From the NCBI RefSeq assembly GCF_018406605.1, contig NZ_AP024545.1, forward strand, positions 744,001 to 808,000: a stretch of 64,000 bases of DNA. Direction: 5' to 3'. Source of the stretch: Noviluteimonas caseinilytica. Lineage in GTDB: Bacteria; Pseudomonadota; Gammaproteobacteria; Xanthomonadales; Xanthomonadaceae. How positions within the stretch are numbered: position 1 is the first letter of the stretch; every line of letters begins with the position of its first letter. Positions 49,268-60,681 of the stretch are shown here, one piece after another. The notes beneath the pieces are model-generated. The model searched no databases and was not told where the DNA came from. It was given only the letters and a program-made list of their open reading frames with translations. Position numbers and translations under genes: made by a program.

Positions 49268-50388
49268 GCAAACGCTTCGACGAGGCGACGTTCGAAGATG
49301 TCCCAACCGTTGGCGGCCGCGAAGGCCAGGCAATCGGCGGCGGTCTGCGCGCGCGGTTTCGCGAGCCACGCGAGCGTCGCTTCGGCGAGGGCGCGTGCGT
49401 CGTCGGGCGCGACGAGTTCGCCGGTGCGGCCGTGTTCGACGGCATCGGGCACGCCGCCCACCGCGTACCCCAGCGTGGGCACGCCGCGCGAGGCGGCTTC
49501 CAGCGCGACCATGCCGAAGCCTTCGACGTCGCCGGGCAGGTCGCGCACCGGGAACAGGTGCAGGTCGGCGCTGCGATACAGGATGTCGAGCGTGGCATCG
49601 TCGACGACGCCGAACAGCCGCACGTGGCCGGCAACCCCGGCGCGTTCTGCTTCGGCCACGATGCGCGCGCGTTCGGACCCCCGCGCGGCGGCGACGGCGT
49701 CGTTGGCGTCGCTGCCGACGATGATCAACTGGACATCCGGGCGCGCGGCCACCAGCGCGGGCATCGCATCGCGGATGAAGGCGGCAAGCCCCTTGCGTTC
49801 GGTGAGGCGCCCGACCGACAGCAGCACGGGCCCATCCTGCAATCCGAGGGTCGCGCGTTCGGCGGTGGTGCTCGCCACCGGCGGCGTGTCGAATACCTCC
49901 GTCCCCGGCGTGACCACGCGCAGGCGATCGCGCGGCACGCCTTGTTGTTCGGCCAGGCGCGCGGTGTTGCGGCTGTTCGCGATCACGCGATCGGCCCCGC
50001 GGATCGCCGGCAACCACAGGCGCTGGTACACCGGATGCGGCGCAATCAGGTCGAGCCCGTGCACGTACACCGCGCAACGCGCCCCGGCGCGGCGCGCAGC
50101 CAGGCGCGCCTGCGGAGCCGCAAGCCCGCTGCCGGCCAGCACCAACGTCGGCGCAAACCGTCCTGCGCTGCGCCACCCTTCGACGAACGCGCCCATGAGG
50201 AAGCGCGGCAACGGCCGATGCGGCACTTCGCGCAAATCGATGCCTGCCGGGGCGAACGCACGCGCGCCGCTCGGACCGACCATCGCCATCGCACCATTGC
50301 GCGCCAGCGCTTGCGCGATGTGCCGGTTCAAGCGCTCCATCCCGCCAACCAGCGGCGGGAAGTTGCGCGTGATCAGCAGCGAGCGCAC
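49264..50388 (-). CDS. GT4 family glycosyltransferase
   Basis: A 374-residue GT-B enzyme. LLITRNFPPLVGGMERLNRHI at 4-24 is the classic GT4 N-terminus (Gly-Gly acceptor loop). VLLSVGRLTERKG and FGMVALEAASRGVPTLGYAVGG form the donor site with the EX7E motif. Such enzymes add mannose, glucose, rhamnose or fucose-type sugars from nucleotide donors. GTG start at 50388, 10 bases after the GT2 stop; stop overlaps the methyltransferase start. Confidence 0.9.
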   Translation of the reverse strand: MRSLLITRNFPPLVGGMERLNRHIAQALARNGAMAMVGPSGARAFAPAGIDLREVPHRPLPRFLMGAFVEGWRSAGRFAPTLVLAGSGLAAPQARLAARRAGARCAVYVHGLDLIAPHPVYQRLWLPAIRGADRVIANSRNTARLAEQQGVPRDRLRVVTPGTEVFDTPPVASTTAERATLGLQDGPVLLSVGRLTERKGLAAFIRDAMPALVAARPDVQLIIVGSDANDAVAAARGSERARIVAEAERAGVAGHVRLFGVVDDATLDILYRSADLHLFPVRDLPGDVEGFGMVALEAASRGVPTLGYAVGGVPDAVEHGRTGELVAPDDARALAEATLAWLAKPRAQTAADCLAFAAANGWDIFERRLVEAFA

Positions 50389-50398
50389 GGGCGCGCGG

Positions 50399-51250
50399 TC
50401 ACGGGTCGCGGCGATAGGTCAGCGCGGTGATCTGCTCGGACACGAGGCCGATCAGGAAGATGATCACCGACGCGCTGAGCAGCAGCGCGCTCATGTTGGT
50501 GAAGCGTTCCTGCGTCGCGTAGGTCCACGCGTAATACGCCAGCCCCATCGCGCCGAACAGGAACGACGCCGGCGCAAACAACTTGAGCGGCGAATACAGC
50601 GTAGCGATGCGCAGGATGATCACGAGGAAGCGCGCGCCGTCGCGCAGCGGGCGGATGTGGCTGCGGCCGATGCGCTTGGCCACGTCGATCGGCACGTACG
50701 CCACCGGATAGGCGCTGCGGAAGAACGCCATCGTGCTGGTGGTGGGATAGCTGAAGCCGTTGGGCAGCAGGTGCAGGAATTCGCGGAAGCGTTCGGCGCG
50801 CACGGCGCGGAAGCCGGACGTGAGGTCGGCCACCTTGTGCCCGGTCATCCAGCTGGCCACGTGGTTGTAGAAGGCGTTGGCGAAGCCGCGGCTGCGGTTG
50901 GCCTGGCCGCCCGCGCCGCGGGCGCCGACCGCCATGTCGTAACCGGCTTCCAGCCGCTCCAGCAGCTTGGGGATGTCGGCCGCGTCGTGCTGGCCGTCGG
51001 CGTCCATGAAGACCAGGACATCGCCGGCCGCGGCCCGGGCCCCGCGCTTGATGGCGGCGCCGTTGCCCATGGGGTACGGGGACGACAGGACGCGGGCCCC
51101 GTGTTCAGCCGCGACGGCGGCGGTCTCGTCCGTGGAGCCGTCGTCGACCACGATGACCTCGGCCTGCGGAACGACCACGCGCAGGCCCGGCAGGGTCTTG
51201 CGCAGGCCGTCGGCTTCGTTCTTGGCCGGAAGGATGATCGAAACGCGCAT
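50399..51250 (-). CDS. GT2 family glycosyltransferase, polyprenyl-phosphate-sugar synthase type
   Basis: A 283-residue protein with a DPM1/GtrB-like catalytic domain: SIILPAKNEADGLRKTLPGL, VVDDGSTDE, and VFMDADGQHDAADIPKL (the DxD motif). GFRAVRAERF and PTTSTMAFFRS follow. Two C-terminal membrane helices end the protein (about 222-243 and 255-275). This architecture makes lipid-phosphate-linked monosaccharides, exactly the donor type GT-C enzymes need. That links it functionally to the two TMTC-like proteins (inference). Divergent from pilB. Confidence 0.9.
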   Translation of the reverse strand: MRVSIILPAKNEADGLRKTLPGLRVVVPQAEVIVVDDGSTDETAAVAAEHGARVLSSPYPMGNGAAIKRGARAAAGDVLVFMDADGQHDAADIPKLLERLEAGYDMAVGARGAGGQANRSRGFANAFYNHVASWMTGHKVADLTSGFRAVRAERFREFLHLLPNGFSYPTTSTMAFFRSAYPVAYVPIDVAKRIGRSHIRPLRDGARFLVIILRIATLYSPLKLFAPASFLFGAMGLAYYAWTYATQERFTNMSALLLSASVIIFLIGLVSEQITALTYRRDP

Positions 51251-51313
51251 GTGGGCCCCCTGACCCGTACAGGTTACCCGTGAATCCAAGTCCGGAATAG
51301 CGACGGCGATCCG

Positions 51314-51341
51314 TTGTGCCTTCAAGGGATTGCGGTATCTT
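51314..51341 (+). promoter_or_regulatory. possible sigma-70 promoter of pilBCD
   Basis: TTGTGC, 16 bases, then TATCTT, 28 bases before the pilB ATG. A moderate match; no sigma-54 element was seen here, in contrast to the pilins. Confidence 0.4.
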
Positions 51342-51368
51342 CGGCATCCGAAATGGGGGATGGTAAAG

Positions 51369-53093
51369 ATGGCGACCGTTGCGACCGCCAATTTGGTGGG
51401 CATCACCGGCATTGCCCGGCGCCTGGTGCTGGATGGGGCGCTGGACGAAGCGCGCGCGCGCGAGGCGATGGAAGCGGCCACGAAGGAGCGCAAGCCGCTC
51501 GCGTTGTTCATGGCCGAAAAGAAGCTGGTCACCTCGGCGCAGTTGGCGGCAGCCAATTCGGCCGAGTTCGGCATGCCGATCTTCGACGTCAGCGCGATCG
51601 ACCCCAACCAGTCGGCCATCAAGCTGGTCAGCGAAGACCTGGTCCGCAAGCATGGCGCGCTGCCGCTGTTCAAGCGCGGCGGCCGGTTGTTCGTGGGCGT
51701 GTCCGATCCCACCAACAGCCACGCGCTGGACGAGATCAAGTTCCACACCAACCTCGCCGTCGAGCCGATCCTGGTCGACGAAGAGAAGATCCGCCGCACG
51801 ATCGACCAGTGGCTCGAGAACGCCGACGCCCTGGCCGACGCGGTCGCCGACAGCGAAGGCCTCGACAGCCTGGAAACCTCGGGCGGCGACGAAGACCTCA
51901 ACGCCGACACCGGCGTCGACGCCAAGGGCGACGACACGCCGGTCGTGAAGTTCATCAACAAGGTGCTGGTGGACGCCATCCGCCGCGGCGCGTCCGACAT
52001 CCACTTCGAGCCCTACGAAACCGAATACCGCGTGCGCCTGCGCATCGACGGCCTGCTCAAGCAGGTCGCCAAGGTCCCGGTGAAGCTGCAGGCCCGCATC
52101 GCCGCGCGCCTGAAGGTCATGGCGCAGCTGGACATCGCCGAGAAGCGCGTCCCGCAGGACGGCCGCATCAAGCTCAACCTGTCCAAGACCAAGCAGATCG
52201 ACTTCCGCGTCAGCACCCTGCCCACGCTGTTCGGCGAAAAGGTGGTGCTGCGTATCCTCGACGGCGGCGCCGCCAAGCTCGGCATCGAGAAGCTGGGCTA
52301 CGAAGACGACCAGAAGAAGCTGTTCCTGGAAGCGGTGCAGAAGCCCTACGGCATGGTGCTGGTCACCGGCCCCACCGGCTCGGGTAAAACCGTCTCGCTG
52401 TACACCGCGCTCAACATCCTCAACGACGACACGCGCAACATCTCCACCGTCGAAGACCCGGTCGAAATCCGCGTGGCGGGCATCAACCAGGTGCAGATGA
52501 ACATCAAGCGCGGCATGACGTTCGCCGCCGCGCTGCGCTCGTTCCTGCGACAGGATCCGGACGTGATCATGGTCGGCGAAATCCGCGACCTGGAAACCGC
52601 CGAGATCGGCATCAAGGCCGCGCAGACCGGCCACATGGTGCTCTCCACGCTGCACACCAACGACGCCCCGCAGACCATCGCGCGCCTGATGAACATGGGC
52701 GTGGCGCCGTACAACATCACCTCCTCGGTCACGCTGGTCATCGCACAGCGCCTTGCCCGTCGCCTGCACGACTGCAAGCGCGAAGTGCACCTGCCCGACC
52801 ACGCACTGCTCGCCGAAGGCTTCACCGCGGACGAGATCCATGCCGGCTTCAAGATGTACGAAGCCGTCGGGTGCCCGGACTGCACCGAGGGTTACAAGGG
52901 TCGTACCGGCATCTACCAGGTAATGCCGATGACCGACGAAATCCAGGACATCATCCTCACAGGCGGCAACGTGATGCAGATCGGTGAAGCGGCCCAGCGC
53001 TCCGGCGTGCGGGACCTTCGCCAGTCGGCGCTGATGAAGGTCAGGAACGGGGTCACCAGCCTCGCCGAAATCAACCGTGTGACGAAGGACTAA
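51369..53093 (+). CDS. pilB: type IV pilus extension ATPase PilB
   Basis: Hexameric ATPase powering pilus assembly. The 574-residue product begins MATVATANLVGITGIARRLV, an N-terminus I know from Xanthomonas PilB. It has the N1/MshEN domain (to ~150), Walker A GPTGSGKT (334-341), FLRQDPDVIMVGEIRD (Walker B and Asp box), HMVLSTLHTNDA (His box) and a zinc Cys set (HDCKREVHLP, GCPDCTEGYKGRTG). ATG 51369 is preferred to longer in-frame starts because homology begins there. First of pilBCD. Confidence 0.97.
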   Translation: MATVATANLVGITGIARRLVLDGALDEARAREAMEAATKERKPLALFMAEKKLVTSAQLAAANSAEFGMPIFDVSAIDPNQSAIKLVSEDLVRKHGALPLFKRGGRLFVGVSDPTNSHALDEIKFHTNLAVEPILVDEEKIRRTIDQWLENADALADAVADSEGLDSLETSGGDEDLNADTGVDAKGDDTPVVKFINKVLVDAIRRGASDIHFEPYETEYRVRLRIDGLLKQVAKVPVKLQARIAARLKVMAQLDIAEKRVPQDGRIKLNLSKTKQIDFRVSTLPTLFGEKVVLRILDGGAAKLGIEKLGYEDDQKKLFLEAVQKPYGMVLVTGPTGSGKTVSLYTALNILNDDTRNISTVEDPVEIRVAGINQVQMNIKRGMTFAAALRSFLRQDPDVIMVGEIRDLETAEIGIKAAQTGHMVLSTLHTNDAPQTIARLMNMGVAPYNITSSVTLVIAQRLARRLHDCKREVHLPDHALLAEGFTADEIHAGFKMYEAVGCPDCTEGYKGRTGIYQVMPMTDEIQDIILTGGNVMQIGEAAQRSGVRDLRQSALMKVRNGVTSLAEINRVTKD

Positions 53094-53105
53094 GGGGTCG
53101 CCACC

Positions 53106-54371
53106 ATGGCAGTCACCAAGAACGCAGCCCGCCGAGCCGCCGCGAAGCCTGCCGTGCGTCGCGCCGATGTCATGCCGACCTTCATCTGGGTGGGCAACGA
53201 CAAGCGCGGCATGAAGATGAAGGGCGAGCAGCAGGCCAAGACGGCCAACGCGCTGCGCGCCGAACTGCGCAAGCAGGGCATCACGCCCACCGTGGTCAAG
53301 CCCAAGCCGAAGGACATCTTCGGCGGCGCCGGCAAGCGCATCACGCCGAAGGACATCGCGGTGTTCAGCCGCCAGATCGCGACCATGCTCAAGTCGGGCG
53401 TGCCGATCGTGACGTCGATGGAAATCATCGCGGGCGGCCAGAAGAACCCGAAGATGCGCGACCTGGTCAACACGATCCGGACCGACATCGAAAGCGGTTC
53501 GTCGCTGTCCGAATCGCTCACCAAGCATCCGGTGCAGTTCGACGAGCTCTATCGCAACCTGGTCAAGGCGGGCGAATCGGCGGGCGTGCTCGACACGGTG
53601 CTCGACACCGTGGCGACGTACAAGGAAAACATCGAAACGCTGAAGGGCAAGATCAAGAAGGCGATGTTCTACCCCGCGATGGTCGTCGCGGTCGCCCTGC
53701 TCGTCAGCGCCATCCTGCTCGTGTTCGTGGTGCCGCAGTTCGAAGACGTCTTCAAGAACTTCGGCGCCGAGCTGCCGGCCTTCACCCAGATGGTGATCAA
53801 CCTCAGCAAGTTCATGGTCAAGTGGTGGTGGGCGATCGGCGGCTTCGTGGCCGCGATCGTCGTCGGCTTCATCATGGCGAAGAAGCGCTCGCCCGCCGTG
53901 CAGCACTTCCTGGACCGCCTGGTCCTCAAGCTGCCCGTGATCGGCAAGATCATGCACGAGGCCGCGCTGGCGCGGTTCTCGCGCACGCTGGCGGTGACCT
54001 TCGCGGCCGGCGTGCCGCTGGTCGAAGCGCTGGAAACCGTGGCCGGCGCCACCGGCAACACCGTGTACGAACATGCGGTCAAGCGCATCCGCGACGACGT
54101 GGCCGTGGGTTACCAGGTCAACGTGGCGATGAAGCAGACGCAGCTGTTCCCGCACATGGTCGTGCAGATGACCGCGATCGGCGAAGAGGCCGGCGCGCTC
54201 GACACCATGTTGTACAAGGTGGCCGAGTTCTACGAGATGGAAGTCAACAACGCGGTCGACGCGCTCGCCAGCCTGCTGGAGCCGCTGATCGTGGTGATGC
54301 TGGGCGTGATCGTGGGCAGCATGGTGGTCGCCATGTACCTGCCGATCTTCAAGCTCGCCGCCGTCGTCTGA
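53106..54371 (+). CDS. pilC: type IV pilus inner-membrane platform protein PilC
   Basis: Membrane platform that couples PilB motion to pilin insertion. The 421-residue product has a basic N-terminus and two T2SSF domains (about 85-205 and 285-410). Each begins with conserved segments (FSRQIATMLKSGVPI and FSRTLAVTFAAGVPLVEAL) and is followed by membrane helices (about 190-212, 240-262 and 390-412). Start ATG 12 bases after pilB. Confidence 0.97.
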   Translation: MAVTKNAARRAAAKPAVRRADVMPTFIWVGNDKRGMKMKGEQQAKTANALRAELRKQGITPTVVKPKPKDIFGGAGKRITPKDIAVFSRQIATMLKSGVPIVTSMEIIAGGQKNPKMRDLVNTIRTDIESGSSLSESLTKHPVQFDELYRNLVKAGESAGVLDTVLDTVATYKENIETLKGKIKKAMFYPAMVVAVALLVSAILLVFVVPQFEDVFKNFGAELPAFTQMVINLSKFMVKWWWAIGGFVAAIVVGFIMAKKRSPAVQHFLDRLVLKLPVIGKIMHEAALARFSRTLAVTFAAGVPLVEALETVAGATGNTVYEHAVKRIRDDVAVGYQVNVAMKQTQLFPHMVVQMTAIGEEAGALDTMLYKVAEFYEMEVNNAVDALASLLEPLIVVMLGVIVGSMVVAMYLPIFKLAAVV

Positions 54372-54388
54372 TCCGGGCCCGCACCTAA

Positions 54389-55252
54389 GTGGCATTCCTG
54401 GACCAGAACCCCGGCCTCGGCTTTCCCGCCGCGGCCGCTTTCGGGCTTGCGCTCGGCAGCTTCCTCAACGTCGTGATCCTGCGCCTCCCCCGCCGCCTGG
54501 AATGGCAGTGGCGGCGGGATGCGCACGAGATCCTCGAAGACGCGGAGGTCTACGATCCGCCGCCGCCGGGGATCGTCGTCGAGCCTTCGCACTGCCCGCA
54601 CTGCAAGCATCCGCTGTCGTGGTACGAGAACATCCCGCTCATCAGCTGGCTGGCGTTGCGCGGCAAGTGCCGCCATTGCCACGCGCCGATCTCGGCGCAG
54701 TACCCGCTGGTCGAATTCATCACGATGGTGCTGGTGCTGGCCTGCGTGTGGCAGTTCGGGTTCGGCTGGAAGGCGTTCGGCGGGATCCTCTTCACCTGCT
54801 TCCTCATCTCGCTCGCCGGCATCGACCTGCGCACGCGCCTGCTGCCCGACCAGCTCACGTTGCCGCTGCTCTGGCTCGGGTTGATCGCCAGCATCGAGAA
54901 CCTCTACGTCGGCCAGAAAGCCGCGCTGCTCGGCGCGATGGCGGGCTACTTCAGCCTCTGGTCCGTGTACTGGGTCTTCAAGCAGCTCACGGGCAAGGAA
55001 GGCATGGGCCACGGCGACTTCAAGCTGCTCGCGGCCATCGGCGCGTGGGTCGGGTTGAAAGGCATCCTGCCGACCATCCTGGTGTCGTCGATCGTGGGCG
55101 CCATCGTCGGGTCGGTGTGGTTGTTCGCGGCGGGTCGCGATCGCGCCACGCCCATTCCCTTCGGTCCGTACCTCGCCATCGCGGGCTGGATCGCGTTCTT
55201 CTGGAGCGAGCCGCTCATCAACGGCTACCTGCATCTCGCCGGAGCGCGGTGA
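54389..55252 (+). CDS. pilD: prepilin peptidase / N-methyltransferase PilD
   Basis: Cleaves the GFTLIE-type prepilin leaders of both pilins and methylates the new N-terminal Phe. The 287-residue product has about eight membrane helices. It has a cytoplasmic zinc domain with two CxxC pairs (CPHCKHPLSWYENIPLIS and GKCRHC, about 70-97) and the two catalytic Asp sites (AGIDLRTRLLPD and GMGHGDFKLLAAIG). Start is a GTG, 17 bases after pilC. coaE follows. Confidence 0.96.
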   Translation: MAFLDQNPGLGFPAAAAFGLALGSFLNVVILRLPRRLEWQWRRDAHEILEDAEVYDPPPPGIVVEPSHCPHCKHPLSWYENIPLISWLALRGKCRHCHAPISAQYPLVEFITMVLVLACVWQFGFGWKAFGGILFTCFLISLAGIDLRTRLLPDQLTLPLLWLGLIASIENLYVGQKAALLGAMAGYFSLWSVYWVFKQLTGKEGMGHGDFKLLAAIGAWVGLKGILPTILVSSIVGAIVGSVWLFAAGRDRATPIPFGPYLAIAGWIAFFWSEPLINGYLHLAGAR

Positions 55253-55256
55253 CGCC

Positions 55257-55880
55257 ATGGCGGCGCCCGCGCTGCGCGTAGGGCTGACCGGCGGCATCGC
55301 GTCGGGCAAGAGCGCGGTCGCGAACTTGTTCGCTGCAAAGGGGATCGTCGTCGCCGATGCGGATGTCGCGGCGCGCGAGGTCGTGCAGCCGGGACAATCG
55401 GCGCTCGCGGAAGTCGCCGAAGCGTTCGGTCCGGATGTGTTGCAAGCCGATGGCCAGCTGGATCGCGCGGCGCTGCGCCGGCATGTCTTCGGCAACGACG
55501 ATGCACGCAAGCGGCTCGAAGCCATCCTGCATCCGCGCATCCGCCTGGCCCTGCGCGCGACGGCCGAAGCGGCGCGCAGTCCCTACGTGATCGTCGCGAT
55601 TCCCCTGCTCGCCGAAGGCGGTGGGCGCGCGGCGTATCCGTGGCTCGATCGCATCCTGGTCGTCGACGTGCCGCGCGATGTGCAGGTGGCGCGCGTGATG
55701 CATCGCGACGCCATCGATCGCGTGCTGGCCGAACGCATGCTGGCGGCGCAGGCCGACCGGCGCACGCGCCTGGCGATCGCGGACGATGTGCTGGTGAACG
55801 TCGACACGCTGGCGGCGCTGGACGCGGAGGTCGATGCGCTCGACCGGCGTTACCGCGCGATGGCGGCGATGCGCGACTGA
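55257..55880 (+). CDS. coaE: dephospho-CoA kinase
   Basis: Last step of coenzyme A synthesis. The 207-residue product has the P-loop VGLTGGIASGKSAVANLF (8-25), DADVAAREVVQPG and IPLLAEGG. Its position directly after pilD (4 bases) is common in gammaproteobacteria. Its stop is separated by one base from the stop of the convergent Nudix gene (TGA-G-TCA). Confidence 0.95.
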   Translation: MAAPALRVGLTGGIASGKSAVANLFAAKGIVVADADVAAREVVQPGQSALAEVAEAFGPDVLQADGQLDRAALRRHVFGNDDARKRLEAILHPRIRLALRATAEAARSPYVIVAIPLLAEGGGRAAYPWLDRILVVDVPRDVQVARVMHRDAIDRVLAERMLAAQADRRTRLAIADDVLVNVDTLAALDAEVDALDRRYRAMAAMRD

Positions 55881-55881
55881 G

Positions 55882-56820
55882 TCAGGGCGTGCCGGGCCAG
55901 AACGCGCGGATCGCAGCGATGCCTTGTGCGCCGTGGGCGCGTGCGATGTCGAGTTCCTGTTCGCCGAGGCCACCGATCGCATAGATCGGCAGCGCGGTGT
56001 CTTCGCGTAACGCGGCGAATCCCGCCCAACCCAGTGGCGTGGCGCCCGGATGCGTGGGGGTGCCCGCGACTGCGCCGACGACGATGAAGTCGCAGCCGAT
56101 GCGTTCGGCCTCGCGGATCTCGGCGAGCGTGTGGCATGACGCGGCGACGCGGCGATCCGCCGGCAGCGGACGCGATGCGAGTGCCGGCAATTGCGCGGCA
56201 CGCAGGTGCACGCCGATGTCGAATTCGCGCGCGAGGTCGATGTCGCCGTTGACCAGCACGTCCACGTCGTGGCGGCGGCATGCATCGACGGCGGCGTCCA
56301 CCAGCGTGTGCCAGCGGCGCGGTTCGCTGTCGGGGGCGCGCAATTGCACGCGACGCACACCGTTGGCCAGCGCGTGTTCGAGCGCGTCGAGCCACGTCGC
56401 ATCCGACAGGTCGGGCGCGGGCGTGACGAGGTAACGATCGGGCTGCAACAGCGCCGCGACGACGGGAATGTCCGCGGACGGCATCGCATACGACGCCAGC
56501 AGGTGCGGCGGCACCCACGCGAGGGCCTGGCCTTCGTGGCCCTTGACCGTGCCGCGCCAGGCGGCGACGTGGCGCACGTCCAGGCGCAGGCGCTTGTGCG
56601 GATAGCGCTGCGGCACCGCGATCAGCGGCGCGCCGCAGTCGATGTCGATGCCGAGTTCTTCGTGCAGTTCGCGGGCGAGCGCACCTTCCGGCGTCTCGCC
56701 CGGCTCGCGCTTGCCGCCCGGGAATTCCCACAGGCCGGCGAGGTCGCGTCCTTCGGTCCGGCGCGCGAGGAGGATGCGGCCGGTCTTGTCGCGGATCACG
56801 CCCGCGACGACCTCGACCAT
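55882..56820 (-). CDS. Nudix hydrolase (MutT-like) fused to a ThiE-like domain
   Basis: A 312-residue two-domain protein. Residues ~1-130 form a MutT-type domain with the full Nudix box (GKREPGETPEGALARELHEE, then LGI), predicted to sanitise oxidised dNTPs such as 8-oxo-dGTP. Residues ~135-312 resemble thiamine-phosphate synthase (QLRAP, VNGDIDLAREFDIGVHL, VGAVAGTPTHPG, YAIGGLG). ThiE residues for pyrophosphate binding are altered (GVHLRA for GVHLGQ), so that half may not be active. The fusion is known in gammaproteobacteria next to secA. Start ATG 56820; a GTG at 56835 is possible. Confidence 0.9.
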   Translation of the reverse strand: MVEVVAGVIRDKTGRILLARRTEGRDLAGLWEFPGGKREPGETPEGALARELHEELGIDIDCGAPLIAVPQRYPHKRLRLDVRHVAAWRGTVKGHEGQALAWVPPHLLASYAMPSADIPVVAALLQPDRYLVTPAPDLSDATWLDALEHALANGVRRVQLRAPDSEPRRWHTLVDAAVDACRRHDVDVLVNGDIDLAREFDIGVHLRAAQLPALASRPLPADRRVAASCHTLAEIREAERIGCDFIVVGAVAGTPTHPGATPLGWAGFAALREDTALPIYAIGGLGEQELDIARAHGAQGIAAIRAFWPGTP

Positions 56821-56847
56821 GGCCTCGCCGCTCACGGGCCCGCTACG

Positions 56848-59568
<2,721 letters not shown>

Positions 59569-59629
59569 CGTTGGAAATACCAGAGGAATTCTTGGGGGTG
59601 GGCCATGGGCGCGGGGCGCCGTGCGGCAA

Positions 59630-59657
59630 TAAAAAAGGGCGCTGGGCGCCCTTTGTT
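59630..59657 (-). terminator. Rho-independent terminator downstream of the M23 peptidase gene
   Basis: On the minus strand GGGCGC-CCA-GCGCCC is followed by TTTTTTATT; AAA/TTT pairs extend the stem. It lies about 100 bases beyond the peptidase stop and about 60 bases upstream of the secA start, isolating secA transcription. Confidence 0.9.
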
Positions 59658-59753
59658 CGGCAACGCGGCATTGTAGCTGGGGACCGCGGGGCCGCCTATC
59701 AAGTTCCTTCCGACGCCGTCCCCCCAATGGGCAGGCGTCGTGCGGGCGATGGA

Positions 59754-60677
59754 TCAGCCGCGGACGGCGCTGCGGCCACCGAGGAACTGGCGCGGGTTCA
59801 CGACGCGGCCGTTGTCCCACACCTCGAAGTGCACGTGGGCGCCGGTGGACCGGCCGGTGGAGCCGGCCTTGGCGATCTGCTGCCCGGCACGGACGAGGTC
59901 GCCCACGCGGCCCAGCAGGCGCGAGTTGTGCGCGTAGCGGGTGACGTAGCCGTTGCCGTGGTCGATCTCGACCACGTTGCCGTAGCCGGAGCGGACGCCG
60001 GAGAAGCTGACCACGCCGTCGGCCACCGCCAGGACGGGATCGCCCACGTTGGCCTTGAAGTCGATGCCCTTGTGGAACTGGTGGCCCCCGACGATCGGAT
60101 CGGCGCGGCCGCCGAAGCCGGAGGTGATGTAGCTGTTGGCGATCGGGTCGCGCGACGGGATGGCGTTGCGGTCGAGCGTGCGGTTGAACAGCAGCGACTC
60201 CATCACCGACAGCTGCTGGCCCGAGGCGGTGTATTCGCGCTCCAGGACCGACAGCTCGCGGTTGAGTTCGGCGCGCGGCATGTCGCGGACGGGGCCCGCG
60301 CCACCGGTCGGGACCGGCTGGTCGAAATCGAACTCGCCGTCCTGCAGCTGGCCGGCGCGGGTGAGGCGCTCGCCGAGGGCATTGAGGCGGTTGGCCTGGG
60401 CCTGCAGCTCGCCGAGGCGGGCGGCCAGCGCGTTGATCTCGCGCTGCGAGTTGGCGTGGGCGGCATCGAGCTCGGCCTGCTGCTTCTCGACCTTCGCCTG
60501 CAGTTGCGCGGTGCGCACCCCGGTGAAGCCGACGCTGGCGCCGAGCCCCAGCACGAGGCCGGCAGAGAGCAGAATGCCTGCGGTGATCCCCGGACGACGC
60601 TGGGCGTTGTCGGAGATCTTGTCGACCAGGCGGGCCGAAGGCTCGCCACGGTTATTCAGAACGATTTTGAAGCTCAT
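59754..60677 (-). CDS. M23 family membrane-anchored metallopeptidase (LytM domain)
   Basis: Predicted peptidoglycan endopeptidase or LytM-type amidase activator. The 307-residue product has one membrane helix (about 31-53), a periplasmic coiled coil (about 57-105), and a C-terminal LytM domain with the zinc ligands in [17 protein letters not shown] (His, Asp) and GAHVHFEVW (HxH). All ligands are present, so it may be an active enzyme. The start ATG (60677) is head-to-head with dciA, with only four bases between start codons. Position between dciA and secA is usual in Xanthomonadaceae. Confidence 0.92.
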   Translation of the reverse strand: MSFKIVLNNRGEPSARLVDKISDNAQRRPGITAGILLSAGLVLGLGASVGFTGVRTAQLQAKVEKQQAELDAAHANSQREINALAARLGELQAQANRLNALGERLTRAGQLQDGEFDFDQPVPTGGAGPVRDMPRAELNRELSVLEREYTASGQQLSVMESLLFNRTLDRNAIPSRDPIANSYITSGFGGRADPIVGGHQFHKGIDFKANVGDPVLAVADGVVSFSGVRSGYGNVVEIDHGNGYVTRYAHNSRLLGRVGDLVRAGQQIAKAGSTGRSTGAHVHFEVWDNGRVVNPRQFLGGRSAVRG

Positions 60678-60681
60678 AGAT

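Noticed and set aside
37838..51250. Idea that the glycan island is simply the horizontally moved O-antigen locus with insertion sequences
   Set aside because: No transposase, integrase, tRNA or repeat border was found and base composition is close to the flanks. The O-antigen alternative is kept as a possibility but mobile borders are not supported.
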